18,356 bases of DNA from Ectothiorhodospiraceae bacterium (GCA_029263635.1 JAJUFY010000005.1:1-18356); one strand, 5' to 3'; shown: positions 1 to 7,273, counted from the first letter of the stretch. The notes: generated by a model from the letters alone, not told the origin. Numbers and translations: made by a program.

Positions 1-683
1 AACTTGCCGGACTCCACCACCACGCCGCCGATGGCGGTGCCGTGGCCGCCGATGAACTTGGTGGCCGAGTGCAGCACGATATCGGCGCCGTGCTCGATCG
101 GCCGGCACAGGTACGGGCTCGCCATGGTGTTGTCGATGAACAGCGGCAGGCCGGCCTCATGGGCGATGCCGGCGATCGCTTCGATGTCGACCACATTGCC
201 GACCGGGTTGCCGATGGTTTCGGCGTACAGCACCTTGGTCCTGGGCGTGAGCGCCCGGCGGAAGTTCTCGGGATCGTCCGGATCGACGAAGGTGGTGTTG
301 ATGCCGAGCTTGCGCAGGGTGACATTCAGCTGGCTGAAGGTGCCGCCGTAGAGGGTGCTGGCGGCAACGATCTCGTCGCCCTGCTCGAGGATGGTGAGCA
401 GCGCCGTCATCTGCGCCGCCATGCCGGAAGCCGTCGCCACCGCGGCGCGGCCGCCCTCCAGGGCCGCCATGCGCTCTTCGAACACGGCGGTGGTCGGGTT
501 CATCATGCGGCTGTAGATGTTGCCGAAGGTGGCCAGATTGAACAGGCTCGCCGCGTGCTCGGTGGAGTCGAACACATAGGACGTGGTCTGGTAGATCGGC
601 ACGGCGCGGGCGCCGGTGGCGATGTCGGGCACCTGGCCGGCGTGCAGGCACAGGGTTTCGAAGCCGAAATTGCGATCAGCCAT
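1..683 (-). CDS. metY: O-acetylhomoserine sulfhydrylase (MetY-type, PLP-dependent), C-terminus outside window
   Basis: This cytosolic Cys/Met-metabolism PLP enzyme is expected to join O-acetylhomoserine with sulfide (or methanethiol) to give homocysteine (or methionine). The first 227 residues are present; the family is usually about 430 long, so roughly half is cut by the window edge. Seen: an N-terminus of the type FETLCLHAGQ, the phosphate/substrate-binding region YQTTSYVF and YSRMMNPT, the cofactor-stacking region ATASGMAA, FIDNT near residue 175, and the PLP lysine in SATKFIGGHGTAIGG at about residue 209. The start is ATG at 681-683 with GGAAA just upstream. It lies 12 bases after the CoA-binding protein gene and is very probably cotranscribed with it. 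The family call is firm. The choice of sulfhydrylase over cystathionine synthase or lyase rests on the MetY-like N-terminus. Confidence 0.9.
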   Translation of the reverse strand, partial: MADRNFGFETLCLHAGQVPDIATGARAVPIYQTTSYVFDSTEHAASLFNLATFGNIYSRMMNPTTAVFEERMAALEGGRAAVATASGMAAQMTALLTILEQGDEIVAASTLYGGTFSQLNVTLRKLGINTTFVDPDDPENFRRALTPRTKVLYAETIGNPVGNVVDIEAIAGIAHEAGLPLFIDNTMASPYLCRPIEHGADIVLHSATKFIGGHGTAIGGVVVESGK

Positions 684-695
684 TGCAGGTTTCCG

Positions 696-1172
696 TCAGT
701 AGACCGGCGTGCGCGGCCGCTTGGATGAAATGACCTTGGTGTTGACGCCCATGAAGTTGAGCCCGCCGAACAGGCGCGCGTACTCGATCTTCATGCAGCG
801 ATCCGCAACGACCTCCAGCCCGGCCTGCTCGGCGCGGGCCATGGCCTCGGGGTGGATCACCCCGATCTGCAGCCACAGCACCTTGGCGCCGATGGCGATG
901 GCATCCTCGACGATGGGCGGCACGTCTTCCGGCTTGCGGAACACATCGACCACGTCGACCGGCTCGGGGATCTCCCTGAGACTCGGATAGCACCGCTGCC
1001 CCAGCACCTCGTCGTAGGCCGGATTCACCGGAATGACCCTGAAGCCGTGGTCCAGCAGGTACTTGGCAGCGAAATTACTGGGCCGGTGCCAGTTGGCCGA
1101 CAGGCCGACCATGGCCACGGTCTTGTAGCTGGAGAGGATACGGCGGATGCCCTCGATATCGTCCACCGGCAT
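696..1172 (-). CDS. CoA-binding domain protein (YccU-like)
   Basis: A 158-residue protein that is essentially a single CoA_binding (Rossmann-like) domain, related to E. coli YccU. The nucleotide-binding loop is seen at about residues 18-35 (VAMVGLSANWHRPS), followed by VIPVNPAYDEVLG, a VDVVDVFRKPEDV strand-helix, and KVLWLQIGVIHPEA with DRCMKIEY near the C-terminus, all typical of the family. The start at 1170-1172 was chosen over an upstream in-frame ATG at 1337 because AGGAG lies 6 bases before it and homology begins there; the extra 55 residues look like untranslated leader. No enzymatic activity is established for the family. It sits 12 bases upstream of the metY-like gene, which suggests a link to sulfur-amino-acid metabolism or CoA-thioester sensing (inference). 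Confidence 0.87.
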   Translation of the reverse strand: MPVDDIEGIRRILSSYKTVAMVGLSANWHRPSNFAAKYLLDHGFRVIPVNPAYDEVLGQRCYPSLREIPEPVDVVDVFRKPEDVPPIVEDAIAIGAKVLWLQIGVIHPEAMARAEQAGLEVVADRCMKIEYARLFGGLNFMGVNTKVISSKRPRTPVY

Positions 1173-1201
1173 GGCGCACTCCTGATCGGGATGGATGGCG
1201 G

Positions 1202-1207
1202 ATTGTA
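1202..1207 (-). promoter_or_regulatory. Possible -10 element for the CoA-binding protein/metY unit
   Basis: TACAAT (5 of 6 to the sigma-70 consensus) lies on the minus strand 30 bases before the start codon at 1172, which would leave a leader of about 20-25 bases. No recognisable -35 lies at 16-18 bases. The call rests on one hexamer in a divergent intergenic region. Confidence 0.3.
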
Positions 1208-1405
1208 GCGCCTGCCGCCGCGGAAGTCGGTGGCGGCCGACACCTGCAAAGAATATCGAGTCGGACCGACAAGCCATGCCTGCCGCCGGCCCCGGCCCGG
1301 CACAGGCAACGCTTGAAAAGCCTGCGGCCGATGCCACACTTAGATCCTAGTCCGTTGCCGGCGCCCATCAATGTAAGCCGAACAAATCCAACGACAGGAG
1401 CTCCC

Positions 1406-1813
1406 ATGCCGTTCAGGACTTGCTTCCATCGCTGGCTCACCGCCTACGTCGGCGCGCTCTTCCTGGGCTGCACCCTGGCGCTGCCCACGGCGCAGGCCGG
1501 CATGATCGGCACCCAGGCCATCGTTGCGCAGGAGCAGCTCGAAGCGCAGCGCAGCGAACTGAGGGATTTCCTGGCCCGGGACGCTGTCCGCGCTCAGCTC
1601 GTCGCCTGGGGCGTCGACCCGATCGCTGCCCAGCAACGAGTGGACAGCCTCAGCGCCCAGGAAACCGAGCTCATGCTGCAGCGCATGCGGGAACTGCCGG
1701 CCGGCGGCGACGTGCTCGGCGCGGCGGTATTCGTCTTCCTGGTGCTGCTGGTCACCGACATCCTCGGCTTCACCGACATCTTCCCGTTCGTGCTGGGGCC
1801 GGACGAGCGATGA
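1406..1813 (+). CDS. PA2779 family membrane protein
   Basis: A 135-residue protein of the PA2779 family (named after a Pseudomonas aeruginosa locus; function unknown). Seen: an N-terminal signal or membrane segment (about residues 10-31, ending near PTAQA), a hydrophilic, probably helical middle containing DFLARDAVRAQLVAWGVDP, and a strongly hydrophobic C-terminal segment (about 102-130) ending in DIFPFVLGPDER. It is therefore probably an exported or inner-membrane-anchored protein. ATG 1406 has AGGAG five bases upstream; the longer in-frame ATG at 1313 lacks such a site. The next gene, a PA2778-family peptidase, starts 6 bases after its stop, the usual pairing of these two families, so the two products probably work together in the envelope (inference). 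I see no catalytic motif. Confidence 0.85.
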   Translation: MPFRTCFHRWLTAYVGALFLGCTLALPTAQAGMIGTQAIVAQEQLEAQRSELRDFLARDAVRAQLVAWGVDPIAAQQRVDSLSAQETELMLQRMRELPAGGDVLGAAVFVFLVLLVTDILGFTDIFPFVLGPDER

Positions 1814-1819
1814 CTGCGC

Positions 1820-2785
1820 ATGCGCCGCCGCCCGCTTTATCCCGTCCTCGGCATGCTGCTTGCGCTCTGCGGCTGCGCCGGCACCGGCCCGACGGCCTCG
1901 CTCGCCGGGCTTGATGAGCGGCCGGCAGTAGAACTCACCGAAGTGCCGTTCCACCCACAGCAGCGCTACCAGTGCGGTCCGGCAGCGCTGGCGACCATGC
2001 TCGGCTGGAGCGGCGCGGACACCAGCCCGGAGACGCTCGCGGACCGGCTCTACATCCCGGCCCGGCAGGGCAGTTTGCAACCGGAACTCATGGCCCAGGC
2101 GCGCCAGCACGGCCGGCTGGTCTACCGGATCCCCGCTGAGCCACATGCCCTGCTCGACGAGCTGCAGGCCGGCCATCCGGTGCTGGTCCTGCAGAATCTG
2201 GGATTACGCTGGTGGCCGGTATGGCATTACGCCGTGGTAATCGGTTATGAGCCGGAGCGTGGGGAGCTGATCCTGCGTTCCGGAACCATACGCCGGCACC
2301 GGGTCAGGCTTGCCACCTTCCTGCGGACCTGGAAGCGTGGGGATTCCTGGGGCGTGGTGACGCTCCGACCCGGCCAGTTGCCGGCGAGCGCCGAGCCGCG
2401 GCGCTATCTGGCCGCCGCTTTCGACCTGGAAGCCAGTGGCTTCGGCGCTCCGGCGGAAACGGCCTACCGGGCCGGCATCGAGCGCTGGCCATCCTATCCT
2501 GGGCTGCGGCTGGCGCTGGCGAACCGGCGGCTGGCGACGGCAGGACCTGCCGCCGCTGTGCCCATACTGGAACAGGGCATCGCAGCCGGGGCCGAGGACG
2601 GTGCGCTGTACAACAACCTGGCCCTGCTGCTGGCCGAGCTCGAGCGCTGGGACGAGGCGAAAATCTACGCAAGGCGCGCGGTCCGCGCCGGGGGACCGCA
2701 CCTCGATGAGTTCCGGAATACGCTGGACGAAATCTGTCGGCGCCGGCCAACCGGGCGCTGCGCTCCGCAGGAGCCGCTATCCTAG
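1820..2785 (+). CDS. PA2778 family C39-like cysteine peptidase lipoprotein with C-terminal TPR
   Basis: A 321-residue protein. Residues 1-19 form a lipoprotein signal with a lipobox (LCGC; lipidated Cys at about 19), so the mature protein should be membrane-anchored in the periplasm. Residues about 40-185 are a C39/papain-like domain: Q47 or Q48 as oxyanion candidates, nucleophile C52 in QCGPAALATM, and a catalytic His candidate H136 in WHYAVVIGY. I cannot point with certainty to the third catalytic residue, because ILRSG replaces the usual Asp/Asn-Pro. Residues about 195-300 look like TPR repeats (YNNLALLLAELERWDEAKIYARRAV). ATG 1820 follows the PA2779-family stop by 6 bases. Substrate and role are unknown in the family; cleavage of a leader or a partner protein is a guess. 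The context is a two-gene operon converging on yfaZ. Confidence 0.88.
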   Translation: MRRRPLYPVLGMLLALCGCAGTGPTASLAGLDERPAVELTEVPFHPQQRYQCGPAALATMLGWSGADTSPETLADRLYIPARQGSLQPELMAQARQHGRLVYRIPAEPHALLDELQAGHPVLVLQNLGLRWWPVWHYAVVIGYEPERGELILRSGTIRRHRVRLATFLRTWKRGDSWGVVTLRPGQLPASAEPRRYLAAAFDLEASGFGAPAETAYRAGIERWPSYPGLRLALANRRLATAGPAAAVPILEQGIAAGAEDGALYNNLALLLAELERWDEAKIYARRAVRAGGPHLDEFRNTLDEICRRRPTGRCAPQEPLS

Positions 2786-2796
2786 GGACTGCCCGC

Positions 2797-2843
2797 GCAG
2801 GCGCACAGCGCCGCCTGCCTGCGTTCCGGCGCTTTCCCGGAAC
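2797..2843. terminator. Two adjacent hairpins between convergent genes
   Basis: GCAGGCG at 2797-2803 pairs with CGCCTGC at 2812-2818 (7 bp, 8-base loop). GTTCCGG at 2823-2829 pairs with CCGGAAC at 2837-2843 (7 bp, 7-base loop). They fill the gap between the stops of the PA2778-type gene (2785) and yfaZ (2847), where a bidirectional terminator is expected. Neither has a T-run on either strand, so intrinsic termination is unproven. Confidence 0.35.
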
Positions 2844-2846
2844 AGC

Positions 2847-3407
2847 TTAAAATGTGAGCCGCACGCCGAAGTTGGCGCTATCGTCCAGCTCGTAGTCGCC
2901 CCGGTTCTCGACTTCGATCTCGAGCTTGCGGTAGCCGAAGAAGACCGCGGCCTGCCGGGAAATGGCCGCCTCGATGCGTGCCGACCACTCCTTGGTCTTT
3001 TCGGTATCGCCGAAGGAGAGGATGCTCGGCGCGACCCAGCCTTCCAGCACCAGCGACACCGGGATCTGCGCAGCGAGACCGATACCGACGTTGCCGCCGA
3101 CGGCGATGGCGCTGGCGGTTTCATTGATCCGGTCCAGGTCGCCAAGATAGCCCTGCACGCCCACCGCGAACCGCAGCGACGGGCTCACCCGGTTGGTGGA
3201 CAGCAGCCGCACGGTGCCGAGCAGGTCGTCGTTTTCATTGAAGAGGATGCCGCCGCCGACCTGGGTGTTGTCCATGCCCCAGCGGTTGCCGGTCGACGTG
3301 ACCAGGAACTGGGCGACATCGTCATTGAGGGTCAGCTCCAGGCTGGCCGCATGCACCGCCGGAACGGCGAAAGCCGACAGGATCAGGATCGAAACCAATT
3401 TGCGCAT
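2847..3407 (-). CDS. YfaZ family outer membrane protein
   Basis: A 186-residue exported protein of the YfaZ family, which is predicted to form outer-membrane beta-barrels; its physiological role is not established. Seen: a signal peptide of about 20 residues (MRKLVSILILS to VHA, with cleavage before ASLEL), then the family opening LELTLNDDVAQFLV, alternating amphipathic beta-strands such as GGGILFNENDDLLGTVRLL and GYRKLEIEVEN, and a C-terminal aromatic residue (GVRLTF), the usual signature for barrel insertion by BAM. ATG 3407 has AAGGAG upstream; the longer in-frame ATG at 3533 would bury the signal peptide and is rejected. The gene is transcribed alone, divergent from the dehydrogenase gene and convergent with the PA2778-type peptidase gene. 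Confidence 0.87.
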   Translation of the reverse strand: MRKLVSILILSAFAVPAVHAASLELTLNDDVAQFLVTSTGNRWGMDNTQVGGGILFNENDDLLGTVRLLSTNRVSPSLRFAVGVQGYLGDLDRINETASAIAVGGNVGIGLAAQIPVSLVLEGWVAPSILSFGDTEKTKEWSARIEAAISRQAAVFFGYRKLEIEVENRGDYELDDSANFGVRLTF

Positions 3408-3447
3408 CACGCATTCTCCTTGTCTATCCGGAACGCAAGCGGGCGGA

Positions 3448-3456
3448 ATCGTAGCA
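3448..3456 (-). promoter_or_regulatory. Possible extended -10 promoter of yfaZ
   Basis: The minus strand reads TGC TACGAT, an extended -10 with 5 of 6 matches, 41 bases before the yfaZ start at 3407. There is no good -35 hexamer at 17 bases, which an extended -10 tolerates. The call is by pattern only. Confidence 0.35.
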
Positions 3457-3547
3457 ACTCCCTTGGTCTGGTGCGACACCACGCACCCTGCCGGCGTACA
3501 CTGGGGACGCCATCCGCACTTCTGAAGCTGCATGGAAGGACGCCATC

Positions 3548-4999
3548 ATGATCGACTCGGCTCTGCTCCCACATCTGCAAGGCTATATCGGCGGCCGCTG
3601 GGCTGCAGGCGGTGGCGGTCGCGACATCACCGTTCACAATCCGGCAACCGGGGAGGAGCTGGCCCGCATTCCCGCCATGGGCAGCGCGGACGTCGCAGCG
3701 GCGGTGGCCGCCGCCAGTGCGGCGCTGGCACGGCCGGCGGCGCTGGAGACCCGCCGCCGCTGGCTCCAGCAGATCGTCGACGCGCTGCTCGGCAACAAGC
3801 AGGAACTCGGCCGGATCCTGACGCTGGAACACGGCAAGCCCTGGCCCGAAGCCCAGGTCGAGGTCGAATACGCCGCCGGGTTCTTCCGCTACTGCGCCGA
3901 GCAGATCCAGGCGCTGGAGCCGCGGACCCTGCGCGAACGGCCCCGCGACATGACCTGGACCGTTTACTACCGCCCGGCCGGCGTCGCCGCGCTGATCACG
4001 CCCTGGAACTTCCCCATCGGCATGATCGCCAAGAAGCTTGCCGCAGCGCTGGCAGCCGGCTGCCCTACGGTGATCAAGCCGTCCTCCAAGACCCCGCTCA
4101 CCATGATCGCGCTGTTTACCCTGCTGGAGCGCGAGCTGGAACTGCCGGCCGGCATGGTGAACCTGGTGATCGGGCCGGCTGGCGAGATCGGCGACGCACT
4201 CTGCCGCCACCCCGAGGTGCAGGTGCTGAGCTTTACCGGCTCCACCGAGATCGGCCGCGACCTGATGGCCAAGTGCGCCCCGCAGATCAAGAAGGTCGCC
4301 CTGGAGCTGGGCGGCAACGCGCCGTTCATCGTGTTCGACGATGCCGATCTCGATCAAGCCGCCGAACAGCTGCTGGCCAACAAATTCCGCGGCGCCGGCC
4401 AGACCTGCGTGTGCGCCAACCGCGTCCTGGTGCAGCGCGGCGCGCTGGAAGCCTTCACCGCCAAGGTCGCCGAGCGCGTCAGCCGGCTCAAGGTGGGCAA
4501 CGGCATGGAGCCGGGCGTGGACATCGGCCCGCTGATCGACCGCGCCGGCTTCAACAAGGTACGACGCCATGTCGAGGACGCCCTGGCGCAGGGCGCCCGG
4601 CTGGTGACAGGCGAGCTGCCGCCGGCGGCCGAGCAGGACTGGGGCTGCTTCTATCCGCCCACGGTGCTGGCCGACGTCCGCCCCGACATGCTCGTGCAGC
4701 GCGAGGAAACCTTCGGCCCGCTGGTGCCCATCATGCCCTTCGACGACGAGAGCGAGGCGATCCGCATCGCCAACGACGTCGAGTTCGGCCTGGCGGCCTA
4801 TGTGTTCACCGGCGACAGCGGCCGTGCCGAGCGGGTGATCCCCCAGCTGCGCTTCGGCCATGTCGGTCACAATACCGGCTCCGGCCCGACCCCGGAGGCA
4901 CCGTTCGGCGGCATGAAGCAGTCCGGCCTCGGCCGCGAAGGCGGCATCGAAGGGCTGTTCGAGTTCGTCGAACCGCAGACGGTACCGTCCGCGTCGTGA
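3548..4999 (+). CDS. gabD: NAD(P)-dependent succinate-semialdehyde dehydrogenase family protein
   Basis: A 483-residue aldehyde dehydrogenase of normal family length. Seen: PWNFP with N154 (oxyanion), K177 in VIKPSS (cofactor), FTGSTEIG at 229-236 (NAD(P) phosphate loop), general base E253 in LELGGNAP, nucleophile C287 within GQTCVCANR, EETFGPL at 386-392, and a PFGGMKQSGLGREGG C-terminal block. The second cysteine two residues after the nucleophile, in the order Cys-Val-Cys, is typical of succinate-semialdehyde dehydrogenases, so oxidation of succinate semialdehyde to succinate is the best guess. No gabT or GABA transporter is nearby, so other omega-semialdehydes are possible. ATG 3548 is preceded by GAAGGA about 8 bases upstream. 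Its stop overlaps the start of the downstream methyltransferase gene. Confidence 0.88.
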   Translation: MIDSALLPHLQGYIGGRWAAGGGGRDITVHNPATGEELARIPAMGSADVAAAVAAASAALARPAALETRRRWLQQIVDALLGNKQELGRILTLEHGKPWPEAQVEVEYAAGFFRYCAEQIQALEPRTLRERPRDMTWTVYYRPAGVAALITPWNFPIGMIAKKLAAALAAGCPTVIKPSSKTPLTMIALFTLLERELELPAGMVNLVIGPAGEIGDALCRHPEVQVLSFTGSTEIGRDLMAKCAPQIKKVALELGGNAPFIVFDDADLDQAAEQLLANKFRGAGQTCVCANRVLVQRGALEAFTAKVAERVSRLKVGNGMEPGVDIGPLIDRAGFNKVRRHVEDALAQGARLVTGELPPAAEQDWGCFYPPTVLADVRPDMLVQREETFGPLVPIMPFDDESEAIRIANDVEFGLAAYVFTGDSGRAERVIPQLRFGHVGHNTGSGPTPEAPFGGMKQSGLGREGGIEGLFEFVEPQTVPSAS

Positions 5000-5760
5000 A
5001 AGCGCCGACCGAGCGTTTCTCCGACCGGGTCGAGCACTATAGCCGCTACCGGCCCGGTTACCCTGCAGCGGCGTTGGATCTGCTGGCGCGGGAATGCGGC
5101 CTGGCGCCCGGAATCCGGGTGGCCGACATCGGTGCCGGTACCGGTATCTTTACCCGCCTGCTGCTCGACCGCGGGGCGCTGGTCTTCGCGGTCGAGCCGA
5201 ACCCGGAAATGCGGGCAGCGGCCGAGCAATGGCTCGCCGGCACGCCCGGCTTCGCCAGTGTTGCCGCACCGGCCGAGGCGACCGGCCTGCCGGACGCGTC
5301 GGTGGAGCTGATCGTCGCCGCCCAGGCGTTCCATTGGTTCGATCGCGCCAAGGCGCGTGCCGAATTCGCCCGCATTCTCCGTCCCGGCGGCTGGCTCGCG
5401 CTGGTCTGGAACGAGCGCGAGATCGGCACCACGCCCTTCCTCCGGTCTTACGAGCAGTTGCTGCGGGAATACGCGCCCGAGTATGGCGTGGTCGACCACC
5501 GCGACATCGGCCCGGCCGAGGTGGGCGCCTTCTTCCACCCGGGCCGGGCGACACTCGCCACGTTCTCCTATCGCCAGCGCTTCGACTACGAAGGGCTCAA
5601 GGGCCGGTTGCTGTCATCGTCCTACGCGCCGAACGCCGGCCATCCCAACCATGCCCCCATGCTGCGCGCTCTGCGCAGCCTCTTCGAGCGCCACCAGCAG
5701 GACGGCTGCGTGACCTGGCACTACCGGACCAGGGTGTTCTACGGACAGTTGGCGGGGTAG
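4996..5760 (+). CDS. Class I SAM-dependent methyltransferase
   Basis: A 254-residue methyltransferase of the Methyltransf_11 type, substrate unknown. Seen: motif I VADIGAGTGIFT at about 42-53 (SAM glycine loop), acidic motif II FAVEPNPEM at 64-72, motif III-like VELIVAAQAFHWFD at 103-116, and the post-III block LRPGGWLALVWNE at 128-140. The C-terminal 110 residues (about FLRSYEQLL to the end) form the probable substrate-binding cap. The start is GTG at 4996, arranged as GTGA so that it overlaps the dehydrogenase stop (TGA 4997-4999); this implies translational coupling. The frame is open far upstream, but that portion is only the shadow of the dehydrogenase gene. The hydrophobic AQAFHWFD segment is frequent in small-molecule methyltransferases, but I would not name the acceptor. 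Confidence 0.87.
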   Translation: MKAPTERFSDRVEHYSRYRPGYPAAALDLLARECGLAPGIRVADIGAGTGIFTRLLLDRGALVFAVEPNPEMRAAAEQWLAGTPGFASVAAPAEATGLPDASVELIVAAQAFHWFDRAKARAEFARILRPGGWLALVWNEREIGTTPFLRSYEQLLREYAPEYGVVDHRDIGPAEVGAFFHPGRATLATFSYRQRFDYEGLKGRLLSSSYAPNAGHPNHAPMLRALRSLFERHQQDGCVTWHYRTRVFYGQLAG

Positions 5761-5799
5761 TGGAAGGCGCTGCGGAAGGGATACGGCAGGACGCTGTCC

Positions 5800-5828
5800 A
5801 GCCCCCTCCCGCAAGCGGGAGAGGGGCT
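5800..5828. repeat. REP-like palindrome in convergent gap, possible terminator
   Basis: The arms at 5800-5812 and 5815-5828 form a 13-bp stem broken only by one bulged A (5822), around an AA centre. The core is CCCTCCCGC AA GCGGGAG. It resembles the short GC-rich dispersed palindromes common between genes in high-GC gammaproteobacteria. It lies between the methyltransferase gene (+) and the lipoprotein gene (-) in a 129-base gap, where it could stop transcription from both sides. Only one copy occurs in this window, so 'dispersed repeat' is an inference. Confidence 0.55.
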
Positions 5829-5889
5829 CGGGTCAGGATTCTTGAAGAAGCCCCGCGGCGGAGCCGCTGTTCTCCTCGCGGTCCGTTGC

Positions 5890-6318
5890 TTAGCCGGCGA
5901 TCTCCCAGTCGCCGCTGGCCGTCCGGCAGGCGACACCGGTCACTTCCTCGTCCTCGCCTTCGACGTCCATCCTGAACTCCCGGCAGGGCCGGCCGTCGCG
6001 CGAGAAGGTTTCCGTCGGCGTCACTTCATAGCGCTCGCCGGTATCGGGATTGGTCCAGGCCGTGCTTTCGCCGGTCTCGCCGCTCTCCAGCGCACCGGCG
6101 ATGTTGGCCCGGTCGCGCTCGTCCAGCCGCCTGCCGATCTCGCGCCCAAGCAGCGCACCGCCAGCGGCGCCAAGCAATGTTCCCGTCGTACCGCCGATCT
6201 CGCTGCCGAGCACGGCGCCGGCCGTGCCGCCAACCAGCGCGCCGGTGTCGCGCTTGGTCTCACAGCCGATGACGGCGAGCAGGACCGCCGTTAGCAGGAT
6301 GACGATGATTCCTTTCAT
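5890..6318 (-). CDS. Glycine-zipper surface lipoprotein (17 kDa antigen / RT0821-Lpp0805 type)
   Basis: A 142-residue lipoprotein. Residues 1-18 form a signal peptide with a lipobox ending VIGC (C19). Residues about 26-70 are a glycine-zipper segment (GALVGGTAGAVLG, GAAGGALLG) able to pack helices in a membrane. Residues about 88-142 resemble the C-terminal domain of rickettsial 17 kDa antigen-like proteins, with TNPDTGERYEVTPTETF, RPCREF and VACRTASGDWEI; the two late cysteines could form a disulfide. ATG 6318 is chosen because CAGGAG lies 6 bases upstream and the signal peptide begins there; the ATG at 6354 adds 12 polar residues. A role in outer-membrane integrity is inferred from the family. 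The gene stands alone, divergent from sufT. Confidence 0.85.
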   Translation of the reverse strand: MKGIIVILLTAVLLAVIGCETKRDTGALVGGTAGAVLGSEIGGTTGTLLGAAGGALLGREIGRRLDERDRANIAGALESGETGESTAWTNPDTGERYEVTPTETFSRDGRPCREFRMDVEGEDEEVTGVACRTASGDWEIAG

Positions 6319-6423
6319 CTCGGACTCCTGGTCAGACTCACTCATGGCCGCCAAGCGGCTCCCACCCTGGTAGTGGCGATTGCCTGCCGCGACAAGGCCT
6401 GCAGCGGCTTGTGAGGCGGATCG

Positions 6424-6453
6424 TTGCCGGCGACGGCAAAATTCATGTATTTT
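6424..6453 (+). promoter_or_regulatory. Possible sufT promoter in AT-rich patch
   Basis: TTGCCG (6424-6429) and TATTTT (6448-6453) are separated by 18 bases inside the most AT-rich stretch of the neighbourhood (about 6438-6472), some 80 bases before the sufT start. The fit to sigma-70 is moderate. A second -10-like TATAAG at 6453-6458 overlaps it. No IscR or other operator could be recognised. Confidence 0.4.
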
Positions 6454-6531
6454 ATAAGCATGTTTGTTTCCGTTCGGATACCCGGCCGCGGCTGTTAGAC
6501 TTCCGCCTCGGCACAGGCATGGGAGGTATCA

Positions 6532-7083
6532 ATGCGTGCGCATATGCAGGAACCAGTCACCCTGACCCGGGATTGTCCGGCCGTGCACGTCCCGTCGGGC
6601 GAGACGGGTACGCTGCCGGAGGGCACGCTGGTGACCATCACTCAGGACCTGGGCGGCAATTTCACCGTACACGCCGGCGGCAATCTGTTCCGCATCGCCG
6701 GTGACGATGCTGACGCGCTTGGCCGTGAGCCGCCGCCGCCGCTGACACTGCCGGACGATGCATCGGATCAGGATGTGGAAGCCCTGGTGTGGGCGCAGAT
6801 GGAAACCTGCTACGACCCCGAGATCCCGATCAACATCGTCGAGCTCGGCCTGATCTACGACTGCCGCATCACCCACATCAGCGAGAACGAACGGCGCGTC
6901 GACGTGGAAATGACGCTGACTGCGCCCGGGTGCGGCATGGGCGACATCATCGCCGACGACGTCCGCAGCAAGATCCTGCTGGTGCCGACGGTGGTCGAGG
7001 CCAATGTCGAGGTGGTTTTCGATCCGCCCTGGACCATGGACCGGATGTCCGATGCCGCCCGGCTGGAAGCGGGGCTGATGTAG
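6532..7083 (+). CDS. sufT: SufT family Fe-S cluster assembly protein
   Basis: A 183-residue protein that matches the SufT type: an N-terminal small beta-rich extension (about 1-65, with VPSGETGTLPEGTLVTITQDLGGNFTV), a linker, then a MIP18/DUF59 domain (about 75-180). The family hallmark DPEIPINIVELGLIYD is at about 99-114, and the conserved cysteine lies in LTAPGCGMGD near 143. Proteins of this group help mature or deliver iron-sulfur clusters in the cytosol. ATG 6532 has GGGAGG about 6 bases upstream. Unlike many genomes, no sufBCDS genes adjoin it; it appears monocistronic, between a divergent lipoprotein gene and the 321-base gap before gshA. The family call is strong; its client proteins here are unknown. 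Confidence 0.9.
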   Translation: MRAHMQEPVTLTRDCPAVHVPSGETGTLPEGTLVTITQDLGGNFTVHAGGNLFRIAGDDADALGREPPPPLTLPDDASDQDVEALVWAQMETCYDPEIPINIVELGLIYDCRITHISENERRVDVEMTLTAPGCGMGDIIADDVRSKILLVPTVVEANVEVVFDPPWTMDRMSDAARLEAGLM

Positions 7084-7244
7084 CCGGCGGCGCACCCCGC
7101 CGCGCGACAGGGCGATGGCTCTTGCCAGGAATGAGGACGGGGCATGCTGCAAGCGCGGCGGCCTCGCCTTTTCCCATCCTTGCATCCTGCGGCTGGAAGA
7201 ACGGAGAACCAGGCCTGCCCTCGCCGGCCTGGCTACCTTTGCGC

Positions 7245-7273
7245 TTGGCGGGCAGGCGCCGGCAACTCATACT
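7245..7273 (+). promoter_or_regulatory. Possible gshA promoter
   Basis: TTGGCG (7245-7250) and CATACT (7268-7273) lie 17 bases apart. Each matches 4 of 6 sigma-70 consensus bases, and they are followed by an AT-richer TGTTTTCC. It would give a leader of roughly 125 bases before the UUG start of gshA. It is the best-spaced pair I see in the gap, but unproven. Confidence 0.38.

Noticed and set aside
1313..1345. Sigma-70 promoter for the PA2779/PA2778 pair (TTGAAA at 1313-1318)
   Set aside because: No acceptable -10 at 16-18 bases; the nearest TTAGAT is 21 bases away and matches only 3 of 6.
3407..4870. 487-codon minus-strand open frame opposite the dehydrogenase
   Set aside because: Low-complexity His/Gly/Ala/Asp-rich translation typical of the antisense frame of a high-GC gene; no motif and no ribosome site.
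3532..4995. Long plus-strand open frame running in a second frame through the whole dehydrogenase gene and joining the methyltransferase frame
   Set aside because: It is a GC-rich shadow: its translation is Arg/Gly/Ala-rich without domain motifs, while the other frame is a complete aldehyde dehydrogenase. Only the part from 4996 on is real.
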